Of a DNA stretch of 64,000 nt, positions 1 to 12,016 are shown piece by piece. The number at the start of each line of letters is the position of its first letter. Position 1 is the first letter of the stretch. Both the position numbers and the translations under genes were made by a program. This stretch comes from Ephemerocybe angulata (Eukaryota; Basidiomycota; Agaricomycetes; Agaricales; Psathyrellaceae): NCBI GenBank assembly GCA_013368325.1, contig JAACJK010000002.1, forward strand, positions 682,001 through 746,000, written 5' to 3'. The notes under the pieces were generated by a model. That model was given only the letters and a program-made list of their open reading frames with translations, had not been told where the DNA came from and searched no databases.

Positions 1-558
1 CTCCCCACTCACGCAGAGACGCTGTACTCGCCTGATACGGTGCGCTCTGGTGTGGCATGCGACTATGGCGTAGCTGCGCATTGCAGTCGTACCAGGTTAA
101 ATTAGCACGACAACCTCGTATAGTTTACGCTTACCCGAATATAGTTGATTTGATTTACATACGACACATCGTCCGCGCTGTCAAGACTCGGACTCTCCCG
201 TTGTTTGTTTGGCCTTTGGACTGTGAGGGTCTCTTCGACTTGTTTGTTTTCCCCCACTCTCTCTTCCCCACCTTCGCCCTGTCGGACTTCTCTCCCCCTC
301 CACACAGACATGTCGGCCGGCGGACGAATTTCTGTTGTGTATTCGTCGTTCAAGCCTGTGGGTCGCACTTCGTCCCCGAATTCATCCTTTTACTCACCTC
401 GTCATGAAACCGCACGACGCACTCGAGCCTTGGATATGTATGTTCTAACTTCAGACGCTTCCTTCTCGACTCTCTTCTCACCACATTCATTTTCATAGTG
501 CTTCCTAGGTCTCTATAAACTAGGTTTGTCGCTCGCTTCTGTACCCGACCCCCGCTCA

Positions 559-2015
559 CCGGAAGAATTTCCATTGCTACTTTGTCATTCCAGGTTAGCG
601 ACACACCGTACGTCGAGCATCATCTTAGATTCTTGGCCCCAAGTCTCGCCCACCGGATTCATTTCTATGGTTACTTCATCATCCCGAACCTCCCAAAATC
701 GTACGTGGCACTCCTTGTCTTCGCACTCCCTCCTCAAACCGCCGGATTCAGTCTCGAACATAGTTTGTCACGTCGCGATTAGGGCGAAAACGTACGTCCC
801 ACCTCCGTTCTATATCGAACCCTTCGCTCATCGGATTCAATTCTATAGTTACTTCGCCATACCAAGGTCAATACACGACACCGTACGTCGACCGTTCCTT
901 CGCCCACGGGTCTCTTGCTCACCGGATCCATTTCTATAGCTACTTCGTCATCATCGGGAGCTCGACAAAACGTATGTACGTGGCTCTCTGCATCTTTCGC
1001 CCCGCCTCATTGTATTTATTTTCAGTGCTACTCTCCCATCCAAAACCCACGTCGCGCTCTCCGGATGCAATTTCAGACATACTTTGTCATGTCGGTCAGG
1101 GCGAAGAGGTATGCCGCACGTCTTTTCTGTGTGACCTTCGCTCACTGGATTTAATTCCATAGCTACATTGCCATGCCGGGTCAATACACAATGTACGTCG
1201 GGCCCTTCCTTCCACCTGCAGCCTCTCTCACCCGAATGCTTTTTTATACTCAGGTTAAATTCAAGCCGACAAGCCCAACGATTTTGCGCTCGCCGTCCTT
1301 CGCTCAGCCCAAGCAAGTCCCATCTATTCTTCAAAACACTCGTCGTTCCGGCTCGCCGGATTTAATTCTATAGCTACTTCGCCATCCCGAAGGACGTACG
1401 TCGTGCCATTCCTTCGTGCCTCGAACACCATCTTACCGGATTCGTTGCCACAGCCACGTCGTGTTTGGAAAGTTGGGTAAGCGCCCATTTGGCTCGAGAT
1501 CCGAATACAGCTGATCTTTGTGTACATAGGAAGCGGAATTGCTGGGCGCGGTGATGACTTCGTAAGCCTTTTCTTCGAAGATGACGATGATCAATCCCCC
1601 TGACTTCTATTCCAAAGCGTCTCCAGGGGGAAACATACCCCGTCGCACTTGGCATTGATGCCACTTCCGTCTCGTAAGTCCACTCAACTCAATCCGGCAG
1701 GCCGCTCGCCATTCACGATGCCGTGGGTTCAACGTGAGTTCCTTCTCCAAATCTCCGATGGATTTGACTGTTGACGCGTGCTTATTCCGAATTAGACCTA
1801 GAAACCTCTCGTCATTTGCCACGCAGAGCTCGGTGAGTTCCTCGGCCGTATCCATTTTCGCCTAATTAACCACGACCTTTAGACTTCCCCGCAGATATAT
1901 TTCAGGCAGGCCTTCGTCACAGGTACGTGGATTTGCTGACTTGAGTAAATGGCAACGTCAACTCACTCCTCTCGCCGGACTCATTTCTGTTGTGACTTCG
2001 CCATCCTATCCCAGG
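559..2015. repeat. Degenerate ~90-nt repeat array (copy 1)
   Basis: A 35-40 base core, roughly CCGGATTCAATTCTATAGCT followed by ACTTCGYCATCCCG, recurs in diverged form near 559, 652, 741, 831, 921, 1010, 1061, 1141, 1226, 1351, 1431 and 1974. The commonest spacing is 89-93 nt. Between cores there is often ACGTACGTCG or a close variant. On the minus strand the core reads as a recurring VAIELNPVS-like peptide in short open stretches, but no long frame survives. Spacers are not conserved in length, so it is not a CRISPR array. It is best read as an old, decayed minisatellite or relic coding repeat. Confidence 0.75.
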
Positions 2016-4500
2016 CACCAGGTATGCCCCACCATCGTCGTTGGTCGGCGTGTCGCTCATCACCGAATTCTTAGGGGCCTCATCTGCGTCGGAATGCCAC
2101 ACACACGGTAAGCGAGGCGCCTAATTATTTTCCTGAGTGTGCGTTGACATTCCTCTATTTGGCTTGCAGATCCGTGATGGGCATGGGCGCTAATAATTGA
2201 TTATCACGTACGTCACTTTCGTTTGCTCACTTCGGCCTCTCGCTGACTTGGCTTTCGTACCGTGTTACTTTCTGGGAGTTTGAGTTTGCATTGAGTTTAC
2301 GTAGAGATTGAGATGCTGAGGCGCGTCCCGGTAGGCTGTGAGTTCTGGTTGGTTGGAATTGAGCCGGCGCCACCAAATTAAGTAAGAGTGTACGGCGCCC
2401 AGAGTGGAAAAGGCCCGCGAGCGTTGACCTGGCAGAGTGATTTGAATTAGAGTACGACATACCGTCACATACGTACCGAGTCCAAAATTACCGCCAGCCC
2501 CGGTGGGCAGTGATAAACTGGCTTTCGGAAGCGAGTTCCGGAGGGCGGCCATTGACCGCGCGTGGCGGGTCCGTTGGATTTCCAGGGTCGGGTGGACATA
2601 CACTCTGAGTTAGACAAATATTACATATAGCAAAATCCACGTTGTCATTTTTGAATTGGTCGGGGTACGTCCGTACCGCCGAGTGTGATTATCGCGACTG
2701 TGCCCATATGCGCGCTCCCCACACTCTATATTTGCCTCTGGAGTCGTCGAGCTTGTGTTACGCTGGGTATGGGGGGTTGGACTTGTATAAATAACTCCCA
2801 GAATTACCATACTCTGTCTAAAGATATTGTAAAGGTAGATATTACAGTGCTCAGATACGAGAAATCGATTCGACATCCCCATGGACCTGCACGCGTTTCG
2901 CGGATGAGTTGTAGTCCTCTTGCAAGGAATCCAGATAGCCTATTTTAAGTTCTCAGAGTAAGTCAAAGCTATTTCAGGTACTGAATGATATAGACGGATT
3001 TAATTGATCATCGAAAATGACAGTCAGATATGAGCGCGTAACTTGGCCGTTTCTTCATCCGACTGGGTTTAACTTATCTCGAATCGCTTGTGTCCAACTT
3101 GATTCTGTCAATGTGTGCAGGTCTGATGCTACGGGCTGTATGGAGGATAGGCCATCTCGATTGATTACTCCCGGTAAGCTTCTGTGGGGTTGTGTCATGG
3201 TCCAGAGCGGGGAAAACGGCCAGATGCCAAATACTTTCATACCGAAGACACGTTTTGGACAATGCTGCGTATGAGATCGCCGAGACATCTTGGGACTTTT
3301 TGAAGGTTAATTAGAGGTATATTGGGATGCCTGGTGAGGCACAATAATGCCTTAATTAGACTCCAAGTATGATAGCCCGGGAACAAAGTTGCGTCATTGA
3401 GGAATCGCGGTCATCCAAATTAAGCGCCCAAGAGCGGAAACACAGTTTCAAGCCTCACGGTGTCCACTTGTGTGCTATGAAAGCGCACATATCACTTGAT
3501 ACCGCTGGTAAAGTCTCTGTTGGTTATCGTACGCCCTCAGGTCAGCCCATAACTAACCCAAAAGTTCAACTTGAGTTCAACTTGATATCACCGCCGTTAC
3601 TACACCCACCCCGCTCCCCTCGCACGAATCGCATTCTCGTTACCATTCAAATGCCATTTTGCAGTCCTCACACACTAGAGATAGCCGACGGTAACGTACC
3701 TTGACAGCTGCCATGTCCGTAAGAGAAGATTTCGAGTTGAACTTGCATTTTTCTGAATGGAATGAGCGCCGGAGGAGAACAGCGCGTTGCGCATGTGGTA
3801 CGTACAGTGGGATTATCTGTGAGATTAAATATATCGTAAATATGTCTTGGCATGTGAGAAAGGACGTTACTGTGACCCAGAGTGCCCGAAGGTCAGTGGT
3901 CATGCACTCGAGGGAGCTTGCTGTGAGTATAAGCGCCGTATGTCCATTCACACCTTATGCACGTCCAATGCACAAATGAACACTCTGAGTATATAGAACG
4001 CTTAGTGGTAAGCCATAACTATCACTATTTACCACACTAATCCTCCCCAAGTCACCCAGACATCCAGATCGACGATCTCCTCAGCCGTATGGAGCCATCT
4101 CCTCCTCGTTCCGTACGCCCGAAATAACTCGATTTACACACTCTCCCGCACCTTGGCCTGTCCTTGGCAGCCTTACGTCTGATGCACGTGACAGCCGCAG
4201 ACAGCCCAAATGGCTGATTGAGTGCGTTTCGAGGGAAGAAGTGGGAGAGAGCGAATCGGAGGAGGGCGGTGGAGACGTAAAGGCGTCTGGACTCGAAATC
4301 GCGTTGGAGACGCGAGCAGCTAGTGTTCGGATATCCGGAAGAGGTGTGATATGGGTAAACTAGGCCTCGGAGCTTGGGCGTTTTTGGGAGTGAGGTGGGG
4401 GGTATTAAAGGTGGAGGGTTCGGTCGGCTTACCATCACTTCCCCATCCCCCTTCCTTTTCCTCACTTCCCTTCACTTCTTTTTCACTCTCTATTATTTCA
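2016..4500. other. Non-coding or decayed stretch (also 12017-14500)
   Basis: No convincing gene found. All open frames are short and overlap on both strands. Two TAAGCGCC motifs lie at 3421-3428 and 3930-3937. A cysteine-rich frame at 3853-3996 has a faint MYND look but was not accepted. The same description holds for the duplicate. Confidence 0.6.
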
Positions 4501-5850
4501 CGCTTTTATCTCTTTTTTCGTCGCCGCCCAAACAGTGCTCGTCGCTGTCTTTCTTTTGTCGTCGTCGTCGACCCCGATTTTGAGGTCAGTGCGCCGTTTG
4601 CCCCTATCACCTACCTTGTTGATGTCGCTGACCCCTGTCAATAAGGTCGCACGCTTCTTGCTTCCCTTCCACCACCACCACCACCACGTCGTGCCCAGCC
4701 CACGTCGTCGTCGTCGTTGTCCATGCCCGACGCCGCCTCCCTCTGAGTGAGTATTCATTGTGCTCAACTTTATTCTTTTGAATCTTTACTGACCTCGCAT
4801 GTTAGAGCCCTCCCTCTCACGTCGTGAGCAGCCCTCGTCATCGTCGTTGTGGCAGCCCTTGTCGTTGTCGGCGTCGGCGTCGACCATGCTGGCTGACACC
4901 TCTGAGTGAGTATACATTTATTTTATTCGTTCTTATTCCCTTTATTGACCTCGCACATTAGAGCCCGCCCACCTCGTCGCAAGTGCGTCAGTCCTGCGGA
5001 TGTCTACGAAGGTCAGCCTAGATCTCACCATTACCCTTCCGAAATACTAATACTGAGTACCCCACACGCCAGGTATCACGGCCTCGTGGAGTCGGTGATA
5101 TATTCAGCTGTGAGGCTCGTCAGCGTCAGAAAGGAGGGGCTCGATTAGAGGTGAGCATTCGAGCTTACCATTGATACATCCACAGAATACTGACCTCTTG
5201 TTATTGTATTCATAGCTCGCTGTCCCACTGAAGTCGCCATAGTCGTGTTGGGGTGTGCCGTGGGTTCGCATTCTCAGCGAAAGAAAAGGTGAGCCGCTAC
5301 AAATATAGAATGTGACCTGTGGTGTACTAAAGATTCGTCTAACAGGCTCTTTATAACGGCCACACCAGGCGACCATGCTACGCAACGGGGGGCTCCTACT
5401 TGGTTGGCTGCTGTGCTTCGTCGTCAGTCGAGCCGGCGAAGCCCACCACGGCCCATAAGGTATGTCTGTCACCACGGTTCACAGGGTCGGTGATACTGAC
5501 ATCTTGTCTAGCTCAGAGTCTCGTTTTCGTCATAAAGGCCTAGGTGAGGTTCCATGGTATCAATTTTGTATAAAAAGGCACTGACCCGACTCGTTATTCA
5601 AGATTCTTTGATTCTCGGAGATACGAGGCTACGTGGGACGCACCTACTTGCTTAGTCGCTGTGTTTCGTCGTCAGTCGAGTTGGTGAAGTCGTCCACGGC
5701 ACATAAGGTATGTCTGTCGCAGCGGCTCATCGAGTCGGTGGTATTGATATCTCGTCTAGCTCAGAGGACTCGCCGCCGTCGCTGAAGGCAACTTTGATCA
5801 TGGAGACTACGAGGATACACGATCAGACTATGCAAGGTGAGTATATGGTC
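4500..5850 (+). other. Intron-dense transcription unit of unknown product (copy 1)
   Basis: At least eight well-formed plus-strand introns can be placed: 4585-4645, 4747-4805, 4906-4961, 5012-5072, 5151-5215, 5289-5345, 5460-5511, 5544-5602 and 5708-5759. They are 52-65 nt long, mostly with GTGAG/GTATG/GTCAG donors, a CTGAC- or CTAAY-like branch site and a YAG or AAG acceptor. Two pairs are themselves duplicated: 4747-4805 with 4906-4961, and 5460-5511 with 5708-5759, each with its upstream exon. Joining exons from 4535 keeps a frame open through a His/Ser/Arg-rich stretch to a stop at 5146-5148, but no upstream ATG is evident. It may be a non-coding or decayed spliced gene. Splicing is inferred from sequence only. 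Confidence 0.4.
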
Positions 5851-6540
5851 GACGTATATCCCGTTTCAACGTGACCGTATACTGACGTTGTGCGGCATGT
5901 CCACGTTGTGGCTTTGCCTGTAAACTCACCGATCCCCGGAGGGTGTCACCCTTTGTCGGCGAATTGAAGTTCTGGAGTGAGGTGAGCAATTACGGCCTTG
6001 AAAGCCATTAGAAGTACTTACATAGCTTCGAACAGGATGGATCGAAGCTGGGTCGCGAGGTCGGCGACTGATACCGGCGCTGAGCTGTCCGGCACTTTCA
6101 CCGCTATGCATTGTTCATGCTGCGGTCGGCATCAGAGTAGGCTCGCGCATTCTAGCATCTTGTAGCATGCGTCGCCCTTCGGGGCACTGACCTTTTCACA
6201 GCTGATTCCGTTTCGGATAGTGATTTGTGCTATATACTGTATGTAACTGACATCGTCTCCCTGTTTTGGACTTGCTACGTCGTAGTCTCAAGCGGTGCAT
6301 CAGTGAAGCGTCATTGGAATACAAGTAGTCGTAGTGCATCAGCTAGTCGAGGTTTTGGTCTGAGGAGACGTTCGGTTCTCTGGCGCGAAATTGCCTTGAG
6401 GGAAGTCTCACCGGCGCTGGACGGCGCTGCAAGGCGTATAGATGGAGTTTAGAAGAGGGTAGTTTGATGATTAGGCTGGGTGGTTCGATAATCTATGTAG
6501 CTCGGAGGTTTGCATGTAGGGTTTTCTCGTGAATTGTCGG
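5851..6540. other. Unassigned stretch (also 15851-16540)
   Basis: Further possible splice signals occur, for example a GTGAGT donor at about 5837 and a GTGAGC donor near 5981 with an acceptor near 6025. I could not join them into a convincing reading frame. No recognised gene. Confidence 0.5.
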
Positions 6541-6559
6541 TAAAAGTGAAGTACATTCT

Positions 6560-7245
6560 ACAATAACAGTCGTCCTACCGCGGCCTCGTTGAATTGTACA
6601 AACCCCAGTTAAACTCCGTCGTCTTCCTATACGTTTGAAGATCGGCCGAATGTTCAAAAGTGCTTGACGGTGGCCTCACCAGTCACCTCGTGCGTGTGTT
6701 TGCCCTGTGCCCATGATTGATACTGAGAGTCACCTGAGTACACTGTATTCCTATTCAATTGAAGAAGGTTGAGCTTGATTTGCCGCGGCGGATTGAGAAG
6801 ACGGTCGTGTGCCATGATATGTGCTTCGGTGATGGTTCAGCTTATCTTTCATTTTGAAGATAGGGTGATCATGTATGAGGGCCGGATTCTGCAGTTGTTT
6901 TCATGCGCGAATCGTCCACGAGCTCGTGGATCTATTTAAATCACACTGAGAGGCTTGAAGCCGAGCATCGAGTATACATACTGCGGCTCAAATACGAAGC
7001 GAAAGGAAGTGCGATTCACGAAGGCGAATGAGCGCGTCGAGCGACGACGCTGATGATGTCACCCCGCCCAACCGCGTCCGGCGGCTTGCCCTGCACCCCT
7101 CCCTCGCGACGGTCACCACGTTCGTTCATCTCCACTCGAGCCTCCCGCGAGCCACCCTGTGATATGCCTGCCAATATGTGACGGTGGAAGGCGGTGGGGC
7201 GTTTGCTTAATTGAATGGTGGCTTGAGCTCAGCACGCGAGCTGCC
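6560..7245 (+). repeat. Dispersed ~0.7-kb repeat upstream of F-box gene (copy 1)
   Basis: The reverse complement of roughly 26930-27700 aligns along this stretch. The best parts are 6745-6860 (around the GAAGAAGGTTGAGCTTGAT tract) and 7010-7180 (around CCGCGTCCGGCGGCTT and CCTCCCTCGCGACGGTCACC), which look about 85-90% identical by eye. The edges are diffuse. It lies about 460-1150 bp before the F-box start codon, in the same gene-relative orientation as the copy upstream of the middle MYND gene. It may be a mobile-element remnant or a shared duplicated promoter. Confidence 0.85.
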
Positions 7246-7491
7246 TAATTCGGGGGCTGTGTGATGATCAGATGCATCAACATCATGTAATTATTTCGAT
7301 CTGGGTCCTTGCGACGGTCGTCCATCTTGTTCACGCTCGTACGACGACGACGACGGCGGCTGCGCTCGTTCTCATACGCAAATCTAGGGCGCTATACATT
7401 CAGGAGTATAAGAGGACTTGGATTTGGTGGAATCGGGAGGTACGTGTCTCCGAGGCTAGGCTCCGAGGATAGTCATCAAGACGGGTTCGCA

Positions 7492-7516
7492 CAATCATCC
7501 ATCCATCCATCCATAC
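7492..7516 (+). repeat. CATC microsatellite (also 17492-17516)
   Basis: About five tandem CATC units in the presumed 5' leader of the F-box gene, duplicated with the 10-kb segment. Confidence 0.85.
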
Positions 7517-7708
7517 ACCTCGGAGCACGCCAAAGTTCTAATTCGGCTTTCTGCCTTCATTTACAGCGCGAAAGAAACCCTCCACCCTAGCAGGACCCTC
7601 TTTCACACCCTTCACCCACTCCACCGCCCGCGCGCACACGACCACGACCACACCCCAATCACACTGGGTGACTCCGCAAGCAGCAATCGGATTTCTGCTT
7701 ACTATACG

Positions 7709-8908
7709 ATGCGCCGCCCCTCGACAGCCCAGCGGCACGTCCACGCACATGCCTCGTCATCCCTATATACACCAAGCCCAAACCCTTCCTCGTCCAGCTT
7801 ACCACCCTACCCCCACCCCATATCATCAAGTACCAGCACTAGCAGCACCTCTTCCACCTCCACCACCACCAACAACAACAGTAGTAACTCGATGCCCGCC
7901 CCGCCCATAAACACGATCTACATCCCCACCATCCCCCCACCGACCCCCGCGCCCTCTCCAGGCCCGCCCTCCCCGCCGTTCTTCCTTGATTCTGCCCCGG
8001 CGTCCCCGCCGCACACGCCGTCGTCGACGGCGTCTAGCTTGCCGAGTCCCTCGTCGCCTGGTAGCGGTGTGGGGGCTGGTGTGAGCGGGCTTGGGTTCGA
8101 TTTGAGCGGGGTGGATTTGGCGAGTTTGCCGCCGGAGGTTCTTTCGCTGCTCGCCTCTGCGCCGCACAACCCCTCCAACCCCGCCGGCTCCAACCCCAAC
8201 GCAAACGCCAACGGTACTCTCTACAACGGAAGCAGCACAACGACATTGCCGAGTTCAAGTACACCCCCGATCCGCCGCACCCTCCTCACAGCCCTCCTCT
8301 CCACCTGCACCCCCGCCGAGCTCCTCTTCATCTCCACCCTCATCGCCCCGCGCCTCAAGCGAGACTTTCTCTCCACCCTCCCCGCCGAGCTCTCTCTGCA
8401 CATCCTCAGCTTCATTGATGATCCGAAGACGCTTGGGAGGGCGGGGAGGGTGTGTAGGAGGTGGGGCGTGCTTTGTCAGGAGGAGGGGGTGTGGAGGGGG
8501 ATGTGTGGGAGGTGGGGGTATGGGGTGCCGAGAGCGGTAGGGAGGGGGAGGGGTGAGGGGAAGGAGGAGGGTGGGAGGGATGGAGAGGGGAAAGGAGGAG
8601 AGGAGGGGGAGGGAGGGGGGTGTGGGTATGGGGAGAGGAGGAGGGAGGAGCCGTTGGAGGAGATGGAGGCGTATGCGAACTTTCCGATGGATCCTGCGCT
8701 CGAGTGGTTGATCACGAAGCGGAGGGAGGAGTTGGCGCCGGAGGGGAAGGGGAAAGGGAAGGGCAGGGACGTCAGAGAACGAGACCGTGCGTCGGCCTGC
8801 GCTCGGGCACGTTATAAGGTACGATCCTTCCCCGTCGTCGAGCTCAGAAAACTGACTTTCAGCGGTTTTTTCATAGGTGTTTCATTCTCCGCCCTCCTCC
8901 ATTATTGA
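7709..8908 (+). pseudogene. Truncated Cdc4-like gene: F-box without WD40 repeats
   Basis: The first ~352 codons are the same as the intact gene at 17709: a Pro/Ser/Thr-rich N-terminus, the helical dimerisation segment (about residues 188-215), the F-box (about 216-262) and a Gly/Glu/Arg-rich tail. At about 8764-8785 homology stops and the frame runs about 40 unrelated codons to a stop at 8906-8908. A GTACG donor near 8819 and a CATAG acceptor near 8876 could alternatively splice this tail. All WD40 repeats, which bind substrate, are missing. If expressed, the product could still contact Skp1 and dimerise but could not recruit phosphorylated targets. That consequence is inferred. Confidence 0.9.
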
Positions 8909-10001
8909 CCCCGACGCGCAGCAGGACCGTATGTCCGCTGCACGTCGAGGCCGGAGGGCGTGCTACTGACTACGACAGGCGACTACGACTACGGGGGCCT
9001 TACTACAACGGGAGCGAGACGACGGCTTCCCCATCTTCGGCTCTTCCCCACGAGGACCCCAGCTTCGTAAAACGAGCCTAGTCCCGGACGAAGGCGTGAG
9101 TTTGCGATACGGGGCGATGGGGAGGGTATGTTCGAACACAAGCGAAACGACGCGGCTGGACCAGACGGCGAAGGGGACGTCGAGTGGGATGCTGCGATAA
9201 GTCGGGTCGTCGCGCTGATGAGTGCTGCACAACGAGCGTAGCGCATGAGGAGCTGACGTCGCGACTGTAGTGCGACGAGGGCTGCACGCTGCGCGACAAT
9301 CTCCACGGACGTTTGAACAACGAGGCGGCGACGAAAGCGGCGCGATCACCGACATGACCACGGCGAGAGTGTTCGACAGCAAGCAGGGCTAGACGACGGT
9401 GTGGTCATCGGCAGCCCATCGACACTGCAGCTGCAGCGGGCGTGCGGATGGTCCTGGGCTCGGGTAGGAGGTGGGGTCAGGGATACGAAGGTAAGTGGTG
9501 TACGATGAGGGTGCGCGTGGGGGTCATACGTCGCGGATGAGGTGCGCCGACGACGAGGAACGATGGTGTGGTGGAGACGACGACGGGCATAGGGACGGCA
9601 ACTATGGGTACGGGGCTGTTGGGGACTGACCATGTTCTCCCAGGTTATATACCCAGCGTGACGTGACCATAACGTGGGTCCAGCCTCGCATCCCTTCGGT
9701 TCCCCCCCTGATGCGGTCGTTGGCCCAAGCGCGCGCGCCGGCAGTATCACCCATCACCCGTTCCCTTCGTCCCCCTTTTGTGAGCCCTTTCCTTTGGCTT
9801 CCCTCCATTCCTCCATCTCCCTGCATTCTCCCCAAAGCCTCTCTTCAATGCAATGTCCTTGCATCGAGCAGGAGCTTTGGAAAGGTTGCAGGAATATGGA
9901 GTCTGCTTGTATCTCCGTGGTTCCCGCTCCGCTGAGCATATTACGTTCATTCTCCGGAGGTAGATGGTACGTCTTTCGCTCCTATCGAGGGTCATTTATT
10001 C
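8786..10001. other. Spacer between duplication copies
   Basis: This 1.2-kb GC-rich stretch has no counterpart elsewhere in the window. Open frames exist on both strands, the longest on the minus strand at 9346-9750 and 8963-9382. None resembles a family I know and none has clear intron structure. Under a tandem-duplication model it is the DNA originally left of the repeated segment. Confidence 0.6.
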
Positions 10002-10559
10002 CTCCCCACTCACGCAGAGACGCTGTACTCGCCTGATACGGTGCGCTCTGGTGTGGCATGCGACTATGGCGTAGCTGCGCATTGCAGTCGTACCAGGTTA
10101 AATTAGCACGACAACCTCGTATAGTTTACGCTTACCCGAATATAGTTGATTTGATTTACATACGACACATCGTCCGCGCTGTCAAGACTCGGACTCTCCC
10201 GTTGTTTGTTTGGCCTTTGGACTGTGAGGGTCTCTTCGACTTGTTTGTTTTCCCCCACTCTCTCTTCCCCACCTTCGCCCTGTCGGACTTCTCTCCCCCT
10301 CCACACAGACATGTCGGCCGGCGGACGAATTTCTGTTGTGTATTCGTCGTTCAAGCCTGTGGGTCGCACTTCGTCCCCGAATTCATCCTTTTACTCACCT
10401 CGTCATGAAACCGCACGACGCACTCGAGCCTTGGATATGTATGTTCTAACTTCAGACGCTTCCTTCTCGACTCTCTTCTCACCACATTCATTTTCATAGT
10501 GCTTCCTAGGTCTCTATAAACTAGGTTTGTCGCTCGCTTCTGTACCCGACCCCCGCTCA

Positions 10560-12016
10560 CCGGAAGAATTTCCATTGCTACTTTGTCATTCCAGGTTAGC
10601 GACACACCGTACGTCGAGCATCATCTTAGATTCTTGGCCCCAAGTCTCGCCCACCGGATTCATTTCTATGGTTACTTCATCATCCCGAACCTCCCAAAAT
10701 CGTACGTGGCACTCCTTGTCTTCGCACTCCCTCCTCAAACCGCCGGATTCAGTCTCGAACATAGTTTGTCACGTCGCGATTAGGGCGAAAACGTACGTCC
10801 CACCTCCGTTCTATATCGAACCCTTCGCTCATCGGATTCAATTCTATAGTTACTTCGCCATACCAAGGTCAATACACGACACCGTACGTCGACCGTTCCT
10901 TCGCCCACGGGTCTCTTGCTCACCGGATCCATTTCTATAGCTACTTCGTCATCATCGGGAGCTCGACAAAACGTATGTACGTGGCTCTCTGCATCTTTCG
11001 CCCCGCCTCATTGTATTTATTTTCAGTGCTACTCTCCCATCCAAAACCCACGTCGCGCTCTCCGGATGCAATTTCAGACATACTTTGTCATGTCGGTCAG
11101 GGCGAAGAGGTATGCCGCACGTCTTTTCTGTGTGACCTTCGCTCACTGGATTTAATTCCATAGCTACATTGCCATGCCGGGTCAATACACAATGTACGTC
11201 GGGCCCTTCCTTCCACCTGCAGCCTCTCTCACCCGAATGCTTTTTTATACTCAGGTTAAATTCAAGCCGACAAGCCCAACGATTTTGCGCTCGCCGTCCT
11301 TCGCTCAGCCCAAGCAAGTCCCATCTATTCTTCAAAACACTCGTCGTTCCGGCTCGCCGGATTTAATTCTATAGCTACTTCGCCATCCCGAAGGACGTAC
11401 GTCGTGCCATTCCTTCGTGCCTCGAACACCATCTTACCGGATTCGTTGCCACAGCCACGTCGTGTTTGGAAAGTTGGGTAAGCGCCCATTTGGCTCGAGA
11501 TCCGAATACAGCTGATCTTTGTGTACATAGGAAGCGGAATTGCTGGGCGCGGTGATGACTTCGTAAGCCTTTTCTTCGAAGATGACGATGATCAATCCCC
11601 CTGACTTCTATTCCAAAGCGTCTCCAGGGGGAAACATACCCCGTCGCACTTGGCATTGATGCCACTTCCGTCTCGTAAGTCCACTCAACTCAATCCGGCA
11701 GGCCGCTCGCCATTCACGATGCCGTGGGTTCAACGTGAGTTCCTTCTCCAAATCTCCGATGGATTTGACTGTTGACGCGTGCTTATTCCGAATTAGACCT
11801 AGAAACCTCTCGTCATTTGCCACGCAGAGCTCGGTGAGTTCCTCGGCCGTATCCATTTTCGCCTAATTAACCACGACCTTTAGACTTCCCCGCAGATATA
11901 TTTCAGGCAGGCCTTCGTCACAGGTACGTGGATTTGCTGACTTGAGTAAATGGCAACGTCAACTCACTCCTCTCGCCGGACTCATTTCTGTTGTGACTTC
12001 GCCATCCTATCCCAGG
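10560..12016. repeat. Degenerate ~90-nt repeat array (copy 2)
   Basis: Exact counterpart of the array at 559-2015 within the second duplication copy. The units inside one array are far more diverged from each other than the two arrays are. The array was therefore already old when the 10-kb segment was duplicated. Confidence 0.75.

Larger units (their letters stand above)
1..8785 (+). repeat. 10-kb tandem duplication, copy 1
   Basis: This segment is repeated almost base for base at 10002-18785. The offset is 10,001 up to about 3300 and 10,000 after it, because a run of five T in copy 1 is four T in copy 2. Otherwise I saw no difference until about 8764, where mismatches begin. By about 8785 the sequences are unrelated. 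The left edge is unknown because position 1 is already inside the repeat. It contains the ~90-nt array, the intron-dense unit, the promoter-proximal repeat and the first part of the F-box gene. It may be a real recent duplication or a retained haplotype or assembly error. Confidence 0.97.

Noticed and set aside
559..2015. Regularly spaced repeats suggestive of CRISPR
   Set aside because: Repeats are highly diverged, spacer lengths vary and the host is eukaryotic.
3853..3996. Cysteine-rich frame with YC-x3-C pattern, MYND-like
   Set aside because: Lacks the first cysteine pair and the Trp, has stops just upstream and no workable splice acceptor. Chance similarity is as likely.
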